Positions 22,822-34,877 of a stretch of 64,000 nucleotides of DNA are shown here, piece by piece. The notes under the pieces were generated by a model. The model was not told where the DNA came from. It saw nothing but the letters and a program-made list of their open reading frames with translations, and did no database searches. Numbering within the stretch: position 1 is the first letter of the stretch; each line of letters begins with the position of its first letter. The DNA lies in the NCBI GenBank assembly GCA_013396915.1, contig VWZL01002012.1:682001-746000 (forward strand). The letters are read 5' to 3'. Made by a program: the position numbers and the translations under genes. Source of the DNA: Stercorarius parasiticus. Its lineage: Eukaryota > Chordata > Aves > Charadriiformes > Stercorariidae.

Positions 22822-25800
22822 AGCATCTCTCCACTTGATAAAACCTGCAACGAAAAATTGTCAGCAAATAAATAAGAATTGGTAAATGCCTGCCTAATGC
22901 GTAAGCTAAAACGCTGTTAAGTGTTGGGGTTTTGTGGTGCAATTTAGTATGAAGGCTGTTGCCAACATTACACTTCTCGAGGAAGAGGAGTAATTAGTAC
23001 AGGAAATAGGTTTCTTATGTTTTATTTAGCCAAATTCATCTCTGGTTTAACTCCACTGTAACCTGTATTACATTTGTTCTTATTTCCCAGTGTTCCTCTG
23101 CACAGTTCTTTATACTGTGACCTTTAGTTCACTGTGATTGTCTTTTATTTTAGGTAGAGGCCATTGTTCCTTTCTCAATTTATTAGTATCAATTATGTTG
23201 TAAGCCCAGGTTTCTTGGCTCACAAAACGAAACCCATCAGATCTGCAACAAGTTTTTACAAAGTGCAAATTGGCAGGTTTACAGATTCCCACAGCTGTAC
23301 ATGGGACGTGGGGAGAAGTGCAGGGATGCGGCCTCTAAGGCACGGAGAAACAGAACTGTGAGAGGACAGGGGAAAAATGCAAGGAACAGAGAAAAACAAT
23401 GTTGTTAGTAGCAGGGGAGGAGGGGCTCAACGTAGGAATTGCTTATGTCCTTGAGGGGGGAAAAACAACTCTTAGGAAGATGGCTGGAAGCAGTAACTAG
23501 CAGCCTGGAGAATGAGAGAAGGTGGCTGGGCTTGTTGGGACATATAAACAAGCTGGTGAGGCTCAGGATGTGCTGCTGACCAACAAAGTCAAGCCAATTA
23601 TGAAAATAATTATTGAATTCAAATCAGTAGCTTCCTCCTCAGAATTCAAATCAGTATCTTCTTCCTCGTCCCAACCAAACTCTGGAGATAAGTTCCAAGG
23701 GCTCTGGTGGAGATCAGGGCGTGTGTGTGCGCAGGTCTATGCCAAGGTCCCATGCTGTGATGGCACCGATGGGGCAGGGAGGCAGCTGCCTTCTCCTCCT
23801 CCTCCTGCCTCTTGTGTGTGTTGCGGAGATGAGTTCCTGTACTGGGAACTCTTCTTGTAGAGCTGCTTCGATGTGGCAGGCACCCCAACTTCTGTTTCCT
23901 TTCAGCCAACCCAAAGTTAAACTGAAAGGAGGAAAAGGTGACTGGGTAGATTCATAACAACATATATACTGCATCAGCTTTTGGTCTGTGGGGTACTGGT
24001 GTAAAGCTGTTATAGTTGTAATTCTCCACCCACGGGTGTTTAGGGAGGTACAAATGTGTGCGGCACAACATAGGACAAACTGCTGTGGGTACACTTAATT
24101 AACAGTGAACATGCACAGTGCTAATCATCTCATCCTTGATTGTCTGCAAGTACAGCATGGATCATGGCAACCTGAAGCGTAACCTGCAGCCTCTACTATA
24201 TGATTGCATAGAGGATGGTTTGCAGCCGGGGCTGGTTCGGTGGCTTTTTTGCAGGCAGATCGGTAGAGAATGACAAAATGGCAGAGCAACAATGGAAAAG
24301 GTCTTACCTTAGTGATCTGAGGCATACAGGGATTGCAAGACGTAGTGCTAAGAGACCTGAGATGTATTTTTCATTTCACAAGGTGTAACGTAGTTGTGAA
24401 ATAAGATTAAGGTTTTTTTTCTCTCTTTTTTTGCATAATGCATGGAGGGGAATCCTGCATCATGGAAAACGTTTTCTGCCCCAAATGAAGACAACTGTTC
24501 TAAAATTCCTCTAAGAGGCATACATGAAGATTTTATTAGTCAAAGAAGTCTTCCAAGATCATCATCATTTATTACAGTTCCTGTGTTTTTCATTCCAATG
24601 AGATTTATAATTATAAATCGGTAATTAAGGAGGCTCCACTATGTAATTCCATAGGAATTCCACTGTGATCTGACATTAATTAACAACCAATTATAAATTA
24701 TGATATAACTTTTTAAAAACCCACCAGTGTCTGGATGCCTTCTTTCAGTTACAATGAAATGTTAGAAGGAATTTTGCTTTTGTAAGCTGGAGCCTTTTGT
24801 AGATTGGTCAGCACTACCGTGCATTATGGGTATTTTTCCACAATGCAACAACTACGTGGATGGACAGGTTTGACCTATTAAGGATTTGAAAGAATTTTTA
24901 TCCTCATCTTTCTTTTAAGAGGCATCTGTCTTGCAGGATTTCAACCTTCTGTCATGTCAACAAGTGTGCACACTTTAACGCTTAGATTTTATCTGACTCA
25001 TTATGTAAATTAGGCTGATGTGGTGCATCGCTTGTCTGCCCGATGCAAGCTTTCTCTGGCTTGAAAGTATATTTTCAAAAATTATAGCCAATCAGGAAAA
25101 AGAGAAATAGTTACTGTCTCCAGTAAGAATGTCTCTGGGATAGAGAAGACATGATAGCAGGTTAAGGGGACAAACTGTCAAAATTCTGGCATTATATGGC
25201 CACCTGCATTAAAGATCTGATATCTAATGGAATTTGTATGTCCCCAAAATCTGACAGGTAGAAGGCTACCTAGAGATATGTGGGTACTAAAACGCCTGGT
25301 ATGTGTGGATAATCAATACTTAACATCTCTCTTTCCTTTTTTCTCCTTTTCTTTATTTCTTTTAATTTTAATTTTTTTTTCGAAAACTCGGGTTGGTAAT
25401 CATCATTAGGTTTTTCGGAAAGAGGGAGGAAGTGGGATAATACCGAAACCCATTACTTAGAAAACCATGTAGAGAACAAGAGACGTAAAAGGAGACAACA
25501 GATTCTTTTTGCATAGATGAAATCATGAGGTAGGTTTTCAAAGCCTTGCCCTGCACGTTAATTTCTACCATCTCCTTTAAGCCAAAATGAAAATCACGTG
25601 TGTGTTTCTGAGTATTTCTTAGCACACTCCTCCCTTGCCTCTTCGCAGCTCCTCCCTGGGACCTTCCACAGCTCCTTTGATCAAACCTCCAAGACCTCTC
25701 CCATGAAGTGCGACTTCTGAGCTGATCAAAGTTAGTACGGGTAATGGAGTGAAGAGAAGCGTGGCCCTTTTAGTCATCTCCACATCCAGCTTTCATTCTA

Positions 25801-26946
25801 AAGCAACACTGGTCTGAGCACAAAGTAGTTCAGGAAAGTAATAGCATGGCTTATTTGGCAGCCAACTTCTGTTGGCTTTGGAGGCCTCACTGTTCCTCAG
25901 GGTCCGTGTGGTTGCATGGATGTACATCATTTATCTTTCCATTGCAATTTTTTGCCATTTTACAATAGCAGAAATCTATGGGAGCAGTCCTCTTATTTAA
26001 ACTCAGACAAATCTGACCATCTTGACCAATAGACAGTTCTGCCTGTTGCTTTCTCCATTGCTAATGTAAATGTACCTGTTCTCCTATAAAATAGATAAGA
26101 TTTCAGCTGGGAAATTCCCATAAAAATCTCATCAGGTTATGTTGCATCTAACTTGTTATCAGGGCATCTCTGAAGAGCTTTGCCAGTTAGCCAGAAATGT
26201 GTCACTGACAGCAAGGAACAAAATGCAGCTTTGGCATAGGGAAGTGTTATAAATGTGCTAGATCAAATCAGCATCAGCGGTGAATCAGCCTACTCCCCTT
26301 GGACCCAGGGAGTATACATGAACTAAACTTGTTGCTTTTACTTGTGACTAACCCTAGAAGGTATTAAGTTTTTAAGATCTTGCTACATGCATTTCAGATA
26401 TTAATATGTTCTTTTGGTTCTGTGCCTGAATAAGATTTAGAGGAATTTGGAGTGCAGCTGGACACTAAAGCTTTAGGAGACCCAGCGTCAAAGCAGGGTT
26501 CGTAGTAACCAACATCCTGTCAGCAAATCCTAACGTTCTATGTTTAACCTACTATTAAAATTATGTTTTGTTATTTTTGTCTACCTTCAGCTCAAAAGTT
26601 TGGTTTCTGTAAGACTGCAGAACAAGGCAAGCTCAGTGAAAGCTATAAAATTTATCTCACTGCTTTCTTTTTGCTCGCTGTTGATCTGATGGCAGCTGAA
26701 AGGGCAAATGAGAAAGGGAGATATTATGTTTCAAGGGGAGAGTTATAAAAGTCTAAACTGCATCCAAAGTATATTTTACTCCTAATAATGAGAACTGGAT
26801 GAACAGCCTTTAAAAAAAATATGAACCTACCCCAACTACATTGGTTCAGAACGACTGATCTAATGCAGTTTTCCAAAGAATAATTGATATTATATAATCA
26901 TAACTGGCAGTTTATGTCATGAAAGTGACACTTGACACTTTCCTGC
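22822..26946. other. Unassigned non-coding stretch
   Basis: No gene is recognised. It contains the tandem duplication at 23615-23668, a CTCCTCCTCCTCCTG-type run near 23790, and AATTCC-ATA-GGAATT near 24645-24660. Open frames around 23522-24094 lie on both strands and look fortuitous. Confidence 0.5.
23615..23668. repeat. 27-bp tandem duplication (two copies)
   Basis: Units 23615-23641 and 23642-23668 both start GAATTCAAATCAGTA and differ at three positions. The unit length is a multiple of three, so a 112-codon frame stays open through it, but nothing else suggests coding. Confidence 0.9.
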
Positions 26947-27050
26947 TAACCAGTTTAACATCATCAATTAGAACATCACTTGTGTAATGACATTTTAGTA
27001 ACCAGTTTAATATCATAAATTATGACATCACCTTGCTTTATGGCATCAGG
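26947..27050. repeat. 52-bp imperfect tandem duplication
   Basis: Copy 1 (26947-26998) and copy 2 (26999-27050) share TAACCAGTTTAA-ATCAT-AATTA-ACATCAC and end in ATGACATTTTA / ATGGCATCAG. A weaker match beginning TAACTGGCAGTTTA at 26901 may be a third, more decayed unit. Each unit carries an ATCATCAATTA or ATCATAAATTA core. Confidence 0.8.
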
Positions 27051-30000
27051 GCTGAATAAAAGGTTTTCTTTAGAAAAGAGAAAAAGGAAAAAAAGTAGGA
27101 AACCTTAACATTGCCCCTCATTTTTTTCCTTATAAAAGTTACGTATGTTCTAGCCCTCTGGTCACTATCCTCATTAGGGAGGATCCGAGAGCTGAGAAGC
27201 TACAAACAATTGAAATAAACAATTTAAAAGAATGTGCTCTGGGTTAGCGCAGGCAACCTCCCAGTAGACAGTAGTGTCCTTTGCATAACACCAATGGAAA
27301 TCGTCCAGAAATGGAGAAGAAAGTATAGGCATGCTCATGGAACCTGATGAACTCAATTATAGTGCAGTAATATTTACCGAGATGTGGTGTGAAAGTTCAA
27401 GATTGCGTCATTACCCACCAGCGGGTGTTCTCTTTCTTCATGGTCAGTGGCTTTAAAGTCATCCTTTATGTCTTATTCTTCACTGAATGGTCAAATTTGG
27501 GTGCTGGAGTCTGGTATTTTACATCTCAGACTCTTGTGGGCAACTGGGTAATTGCTGGTGATTCAAGTCCTGAGTTGGCAAATGGATCCATTTATTTGTA
27601 TCTACTTAGCCTCATTGAACCAGACAGGAGCCAGACATGAATTGAGTTCAGAGTATTCTCAATTAAACAAAAGTCCCATGAATGTGTGTCTTTGTAGGAT
27701 TAACTGCAAGGAGTCAAATATTTTAAGTAGATTGTGTGTTTTCAGAGCTGGCTTTCTAATGGCACATAGCATCAGCTTCCTTCCCTTCCTACCAAGGTCA
27801 ATAAAAGTGTTATCAGTGACCACAGCCACAGGCAGAACGAATTATAATCTAGCATTTTCAAAATTCGTCCCACAATTTTTTCTCTTGAAACTGAATCATT
27901 ACCATATTACACTGTGCTGAACTGCACTGGGACTCTACCCTGAGATAATGCCCAGTGTGTCTTCTTGTGCTTATGCAGAAACTTAACCTTGTATGTGCAG
28001 ATGGTCCCTGCCAATTCATGTGCTTCTCCCATGGCTTGCCTTCAAATCATGTCCTTGGTTTGCAAAGTGGGGAAAGAATCCTAGGTAGGAAGTCAAATGC
28101 ACATTTTAGAAACTGTTGTATATTTACTGGGGCATAAGCATGTCCCTGAGTAATCCAGAATACTTTCCCGTGCTAATTCACAGACTGTAAATCAAGAATA
28201 TGGCAAATGGGTGCCGCATGCCATCTGGGCAACTGTTCTCTCCTCAATCAAGTGTCCAGTGCTCAAGAGATGCCCAAATACTGTCAAGAAGGTGATAAGT
28301 TGGTAAGTATGATAACACTTCTTAAATTACAGACAAAATTTTAAGAAAATCCATGTAAATTGTCAGTGCATATCTTAGTGGTCTCCTGAGGATGCTGTGA
28401 TTTACCTCCTCTCTTTTCTTAACATTTTTTCAAAAGTTTTTTTCCCCCATGAATATTTATGTCGATGCCTCATTTGCTGACTGAATTTCTACTCTGCTGG
28501 AATTATGCTTCCCCATAGTGCACCCAGGAAAGGTGAGCCGTTAGAGGTGAGAAAAAGAGATTCTGTGACCTTTAGGAAATAGCAAGTGGCACTAGATAAA
28601 ACCTATTCTGTGAGGGGTTACTTATGGATTGGGTGGACATAATTACCAAAAAATTATTGTCTCTCTGAAACAATTAACTTCTGGTAGATCAGAGTCCGAA
28701 TCTCCAGAAGCTCTGAACTTTTGCAAATTGGCTTTGGCCATTGGCGCTCTTAGGCAATGAGTAATTCTTAAAATAGGCCTGAGTGATAGGTACCACATAT
28801 TTCTAGTTATGAGTATGGACTTATTTACAGCTGGCATTTTTTTTAAAGTGAGTTGTAAATGTTAAGGTGCTAGATTCAATGCTTATGAATGTGTTTCCTT
28901 GGTGATAAAGCTTTCACTAAGCACGTTATCTATCTGTGCTATCTTATATGCAGACAAGAGGTGATTCACACTGTATGTTATAGGTCTTGTGCTTTAAAAA
29001 AAAAAAAAATAGAATCCTCTATTGACTTATGGCTGAGAAACATGGAAATCAAATCCACAGCTGGTTCTTAAAAGTGAAGTTTTGGCAAAAGCAATGAAGG
29101 CTTTAATGCATTACAAAAGTGTGCATTTTTTTAAGTTATTTCACTTCCCATTTTCTCTCTACAAAACTCCCTGAAGTTAGGAGTGCTCTTGTGTTTCGTC
29201 TTGCAGTTTCAGCAGAACCCAGCCTTGATTTTCCATGCCCCGCTACTGCCTATTAAATGCAAAGACGATGTTAGTTCATGGGGGTACACAGATTAAATAA
29301 ACAAATACACAGAATGAAATCTTTCTGACACAAAGAAGCTGTTTATCTAATGATGAAGCAGTTATGGTTGGAAACCTCTTCAGTGGAGAAATAGAAATGG
29401 CTTTGGAAAAGATGAGGTGGGACAGACAGACTGAGCAAAACCCTCCTTGCCCTGACTTACATTAAAGTGAGAAGTGCTGGCCCAGTTGAGGTCAATGGGA
29501 GTTTGAACGTTCTTTCCACTTAACCTTCCTTTGTAAGTAAAATGAGGGAGAGTTGGCCCGATGGGTGTCTGTGAGTAGTTACCTAGTGCATCTCTGCTCT
29601 CCTCTGGCCTCCTATATAAGGATGGTCTTGCTTTTCATGAGCTCCAGCACTTGGGAGCTTAGAGGGGTTATAACACAGAAGAACAGGTAGATAAATGCAA
29701 AAGATGCAAAGGAAAAGGAGGCCTGCAGCCAGTGAGACACCGCTGGCCACAAAAAGCCGTCGTCCCAGCATGCATTACACGTCAGGGTTTGAGAACTATA
29801 AATGGCATAGGGTTATGTGCATTAATTGCATCATAAAGTAGAGGGGCCCCAAAGGAGGTCTGGTCTCAGCTGTGCTATGACTGGGACAAACAATTAATGA
29901 GACATCTTACAATCTCATTAGGCAGGACAGAAGTAGAGAGTATTAATCTCCCATTCTCTGTGTTTGAGACTTGCATTTAAATATGCCCATTGTTTACACA

Positions 30001-32439
30001 AACAATCTATGGAGTAGAGGGGAATGGACCTGACTTTTCCTGAGCCCTATTCCCAATTTTAGGGACTGGTTTTTCTTTCCTTCCTGTTTCCACCAGCATG
30101 AGCTCTGCAACCATCCTTATTGCGCAGGAGTTATCAAAGATATTTAGATTTGCTTTTTGTCTCTAATTCCAACTTCTGTTTCTGTGGTTTACGTTTTGGA
30201 CAGCTGCGGTGTCATACAGTAAACAGCAAACTGTTCTATTCCCAGTGATCTTCTCTTCATTTGTTAAGTAACTCACTGCTTTCCTTGCACATACAAAACT
30301 GTCCTACACATTTTTGAGAATGATCTTTTTGGGGGCTTCAAATACAGTAAAGGTAAATCAAGAACCAGGTCAAGTGGCATTGTGTTTCTGAAGAATAGTG
30401 GAGAGAGAGAGAGAGACTTTCTGACCGTGCAGGTTTTAAAACCTCTTTTTGGCCATTTAGGAGAAATGAGACAGATGTTGATGCCCTTTGCTACCCGTTT
30501 AGCAAGCTGTAGCCGGGGCTGTAGCAACTTGGTGGAAAAATGGGTTCCCTGGTATGTGGTCATGCCCCCACAGAGGTCTGCGCTCTGCTGTTGGAACTGG
30601 TACAGGCTTTCTGGCATCCCTAGATAAACTCTCGTATCATTTAGCAAAGCTGTCAAGGGCTAACATTGGCTTTGGAGACACCTTAGAGATGGAGCATAGG
30701 GCTACCACCCTGTGGGCCAGCCCTGTACAAACCCACATGGAGACTACCAAGGTTACAGGCTGCAGGAATGGCTTCATGTGCGCTCTGCTTCAGGGGCACG
30801 AGTCATGTAGGACTGATCTGGAGAAATCTATTCATTGCTGGGTGGGCATGAATGTAAATGTAAGGATCATTCATGTCAGCCTCCAAGTGGACTAACAACC
30901 TGCAGATGGCTCTGATTAGAGGCCAGAAAAAAGGAAGAAGGTGCAGTGCCTCCTAGAGCCCATATTCCTGCTTTTGGATTTGCTGACATTGTTGACTTGG
31001 CTTTGGGACAGCTTTTGCTGGAGCTGTTGCCTAGATCCTGATTTTGGCATTGTTTTGTCTTTTCTTGTACTGTTTTGTCCCAGTTTGTCTTTGGAAATGT
31101 CCAAAAATGGAAGAGGCGCCACATTGTCAATAGTGGGGAGGGCACAGAGTTTGTCTCCTTCGCTCTTGCTTGGCCTTGAAATTCCCCTTAATTAGTATTA
31201 TCATTAGATTCTCACTCATATCACCCACTCTGTCTATTCTGCTTAAATATACTACCTCCAAACACAACAAATCTGAAAAAATGTGCATATTATTTTTCTT
31301 TCTAAATCAAGTCCAAAAAAAATGAACCAGCAGTATAGTGCCGCTATAGTAACTGCTGATTTTGCTGCTTAATTTTTTTCCCCCTTCTTTCCTATTTCCC
31401 TTTGTTTTTCTCCACATCTCCAGAATACATGAACTCCCTGTCACTCTCACAGCTCTTTCCAGCTCTGCAGCTGCCTGTCAAGGAATAGATGCTAAAATTC
31501 CTACCACTACCCATTCCTTACATTCAGAGAAGTGTTGGTCCGACATCCATGGACATGATTTGCTTGCCTAGATTTTACCCATTCCATGAAGAAGTTTGCA
31601 ATTTAACAGGGAACAACACAAAGCAAACAAACTGCCCTCTAACCTAGGACATTTCTGTAGAACATCTCCCTCGGAAAACTCCCACATCAGGACAAGTATA
31701 AGGGGATTTGGAAAAATTTGGTTTCATCTAAACTTTGACAGGATAGCACATTTCCTAGAGGGCAGTTTCCTTTGTGAAAACTGTCTGAAAATGGAGTGAG
31801 ATGAAAATTAGTATTTCTCCTATCCCATCCTTGTCCTAAGTATATTACTGAATATTGACTACTAATAAAAAAGGATAAAAGGACTTTGTAGGTTCCTGAA
31901 AGTTGTTCAAGATGGACCCTTGTGAGAGCAGGGTAATGAGTTTGAAGGAGGCAGGTCCCGTGTCTTTTTGCTTTACCACATTTAAAGAAGCGCAGGAAGT
32001 AAAGTATACATTATTGTCAATATTTATTTTCAACTATGCCAGTATTTTCATATGTATCTTCAATTACAAAACTGACACATTTTTCAGGTAATAAGTATTT
32101 TCATTAGTGTTATTTCCTTCCTCCAAGTTGAAGCGTTTTAGGAAAAATTACAGATCTGACAAACAAAGTAATAAAGACAAACAGTGTAATGTTTGCTTTT
32201 CCAGCAGTATGCTTCCATAGTCGCTGTTGACATTTTTAGTTTTGTGACGATGGAGCTGTTTAGTAAATCCCTTTAAATTCTTTCCCAGCCAGAGCCAAAG
32301 TCATGTCCCAAGCGTATTCCTCCTTACAATCACAGTGTGATACTTCACACCTGGCATATCTGTTTCTCAGTAGCGATTATCAACTAGGGATTATGAACTA
32401 GTTAAACTTAAGACTGTAATTTGTTTTTTAAAGTTCCTC
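27051..32439. other. Unassigned non-coding stretch
   Basis: No gene is recognised. A TTGAGGTCAATGGGAGTTT segment at 29485-29503 matches the old amniote repeat core. There is an A-run at 28997-29009 and a (GA)n run at about 30402-30415. Confidence 0.5.
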
Positions 32440-32800
32440 TTTGTCATTCCCCATTTTTCGGTCCCCCTACAAATATCTTTTAAGTGCACCTGAAATCCCG
32501 CCAGACCCCAGAGGATAAAGGCGGATACACGGATGTTGCAAATACCGGGCTGTTCTGCTAACTGGTGGCTTTGCAGCGACCATCCTGAACATCAGCTTTG
32601 ATTTTAAAGTATGCTGTTGCTTTGGCACCGCTCGGGGGGTAAACAAGTGAGCGTTATGTCATTTTGGATTTTCATGGATTCTCATTAGTTGATGTATCAA
32701 GCCTTCACTAACTACAAGGCAGATAAGCTAATAGATACATCAGTTAAACCAAGTTGAGCTTAAGTGTCTTAGATAATAAAGCTTAGCGTAAAATCTAATT
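32440..32800. promoter_or_regulatory. Candidate conserved block containing a nested hairpin
   Basis: High-complexity, CpG-retaining sequence (CCCGCC, GGCGGATACACGG, CACCGCTCGGGGGG) followed by an AT-rich part with GATA-like sites. At 32685-32698 and 32734-32747 the arms TTAGTTGATGTATC and GATACATCAGTTAA pair at 12 of 14 positions. Inside the loop GCCTT (32701-32705) pairs with AAGGC (32716-32720). The nested stem is asymmetric, so I do not call it a microRNA. Regulatory function is inferred. Confidence 0.3.
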
Positions 32801-33265
32801 CAAGGAATTTCAGCAAAAAGCATAACAAGTAGCCAATCTGGGATAAAAATGTTTTTATTTCAGTACCTTGTTCTTCATAACATCCTTCACAGATGCTATA
32901 ACATTATTTTAGTCTTTAGAAAAATATCTAACAACATGATTGTCTCACACCAGGCATAATCCCAGTGGAAATTAAAATTGCATGCATTTTCTCATCACTC
33001 TTTATTTAACAACTGGGAGAGTTTTAATATTTGAAACTCAGCAAGAAAATTGTCTTGAAACACAGAGATTCCTTTGGGGTAATTGCACTTTTGTTCTGTA
33101 TGAACTTTAGATGAGCAATTTTTTTACAGTAATATGGATCTATGGATTATATGATGGGTAAAAGGACTTTCTATATGCGCTTCTCACTTAACACATATGG
33201 AAAAATAGCAAAGAACATTCTAATAAAACTATTTGTCAGCTAGCCATAGTAATAAAGATGCCCTG

Positions 33266-33327
33266 TTTCAGGTTTTTTAATAGTTTCTTTTAAACCCATC
33301 TCACTGGGTTTAAAAGTGAACCTGAAA
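33266..33327. repeat. 62-nt two-part inverted repeat
   Basis: The inner arms CTTTTAAACCCA (33287-33298) and TGGGTTTAAAAG (33305-33316) pair perfectly around TCTCAC. The outer arms TTTCAGGTT (33266-33274) and AACCTGAAA (33319-33327) also pair perfectly. The two stems are separated by 12 nt on one side and 2 nt on the other, giving 21 paired positions. It could be a small MITE remnant or a structured transcript; the asymmetric bulge is not typical of a microRNA precursor. Confidence 0.9.
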
Positions 33328-34849
33328 GTCACTGTATTCCTGCATGGCAGGCAATACAATTGCAATACTTCTTCATTTTTCACAACAGTAACATCAGACA
33401 AAAGAGGGTGAAAGAATAAACCCAACTCTGCTGTTGTGAAGACAGGAAAAACGCTTTAGACTCTTAATAACAACTAAAATTACAGCATCTTATCCAAAGC
33501 TATGCTTGATGAAAAGAGCAAAAGTTGGTTCTAAGAAGAGAAGACAACTGAGAAAAATATACCGAGACCTCTGCTTTGTTTACCTGGAGAATCTTGGAAA
33601 AGCTTTTACACTATTACTGCCACAGCTCACCCTAGGGTAAGACAGCAGGGTAAGCTGGGCTACGACAGAAAATAGCATTTTTGCATTGGTGACAAAAAGT
33701 GGGGTGATATCTCTGCTGTAAAGTCAGTAAGAAGGGTTTTTTTAATAACTCCTAAGTATATACTTGGACCCAGTGCAAGTCAGCTAGCAGTTTCCTTGGT
33801 GCTTTTGAAGACACTGATTTTTATTTCTTTTTTTTTTCTGTAAGTGAGAGAACATCTGGCATGCCTGAGAAATCTAGCATTGATGGGACTTAGTAATGCA
33901 GTTTGCTTGACTCACAGCAGCAGTATCCAGAAACCGATGGCTCATCTAGAAAATGAGCTGGTTGTTTCCCTTCAACAACCAAAGGACAAATGCTTGCGGT
34001 GCAAAATAACATTACAATAGGCTCTTGCAAGTGGCCATGGAAAAGTGACAGTGGATTTAGTAGGGTTGATTGTATCTGCTGTTTTCCATTAGAACCATTT
34101 CCTTTTTGCCTGTAATTGACCCTCAGGAGATAGGCTTGCTAGCAAGGCACCATGACTGTGGTGTAGTGGCTTCCTATATTCATTACAGCTTAGATCTCTT
34201 CTGCAGATTGGAGATTAGGACGTCAATAAGCACCTTCTAGAAACACTTCATTCACACTCAGAGAATGCGGTTATTATTGCACTGCCTTGCATTGGGCATT
34301 GTCGCTTGCTTTCACATGTCCAGAAGAGCAACGGTGACGCTCCTGTCATTTTGCTTGCGCTCTTGATGTTTCCATCTTCTGCATTTCTGAGGCAGAGAGA
34401 GACCTGCCAGTCCCTATCAGGAACCTGGGGCTCTTCCCTCAAGTGTTTCTAGCAAAGTCAAAACAGCAACATCCAAGGCCTCTCTTTATGCAGAACTTTA
34501 CTCTGGAGCTAATATTAGTGCCATCACGTTCAAACCCAATTTGCTCATCATCTGGGATGATTGCACACTGGAATATAGGCTCAGATACATATTTCCTTGG
34601 ATTCCACTCTTACTGTAATATTTTAATCCTTTTCTGTGGTTCTTAATCATGACATCTTTTTCTCCCATTAAATGTCTCACAGGAATTTTGTTTACTAATT
34701 CTTCAACTAATGAAGGCATACCTCAGGCCCCCAAGTTGTTTCAGCAGAAGAGAGGCATCAGATCTACCCCTCCAGTGCAGCATCAGCAAGACCAAACAGA
34801 AGCAGAAAGTGCTTCGTGTGCTTTTCTTTGCATTAGTCCTGTGAAGCGT

Positions 34850-34877
34850 GCAAATATTCATACCGATGAATATTTGC
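34850..34877. repeat. Perfect 12-bp inverted repeat with 4-nt loop
   Basis: GCAAATATTCAT (34850-34861) and ATGAATATTTGC (34866-34877) are exact reverse complements around ACCG. Each arm resembles a POU-domain site (ATGAATATT/ATTTGC type), so a dimeric POU-factor site is possible. That is inference. Confidence 0.9.

Noticed and set aside
32685..32747. MicroRNA precursor
   Set aside because: Pairing is asymmetric, with a large internal loop and no continuous ~22-bp stem.
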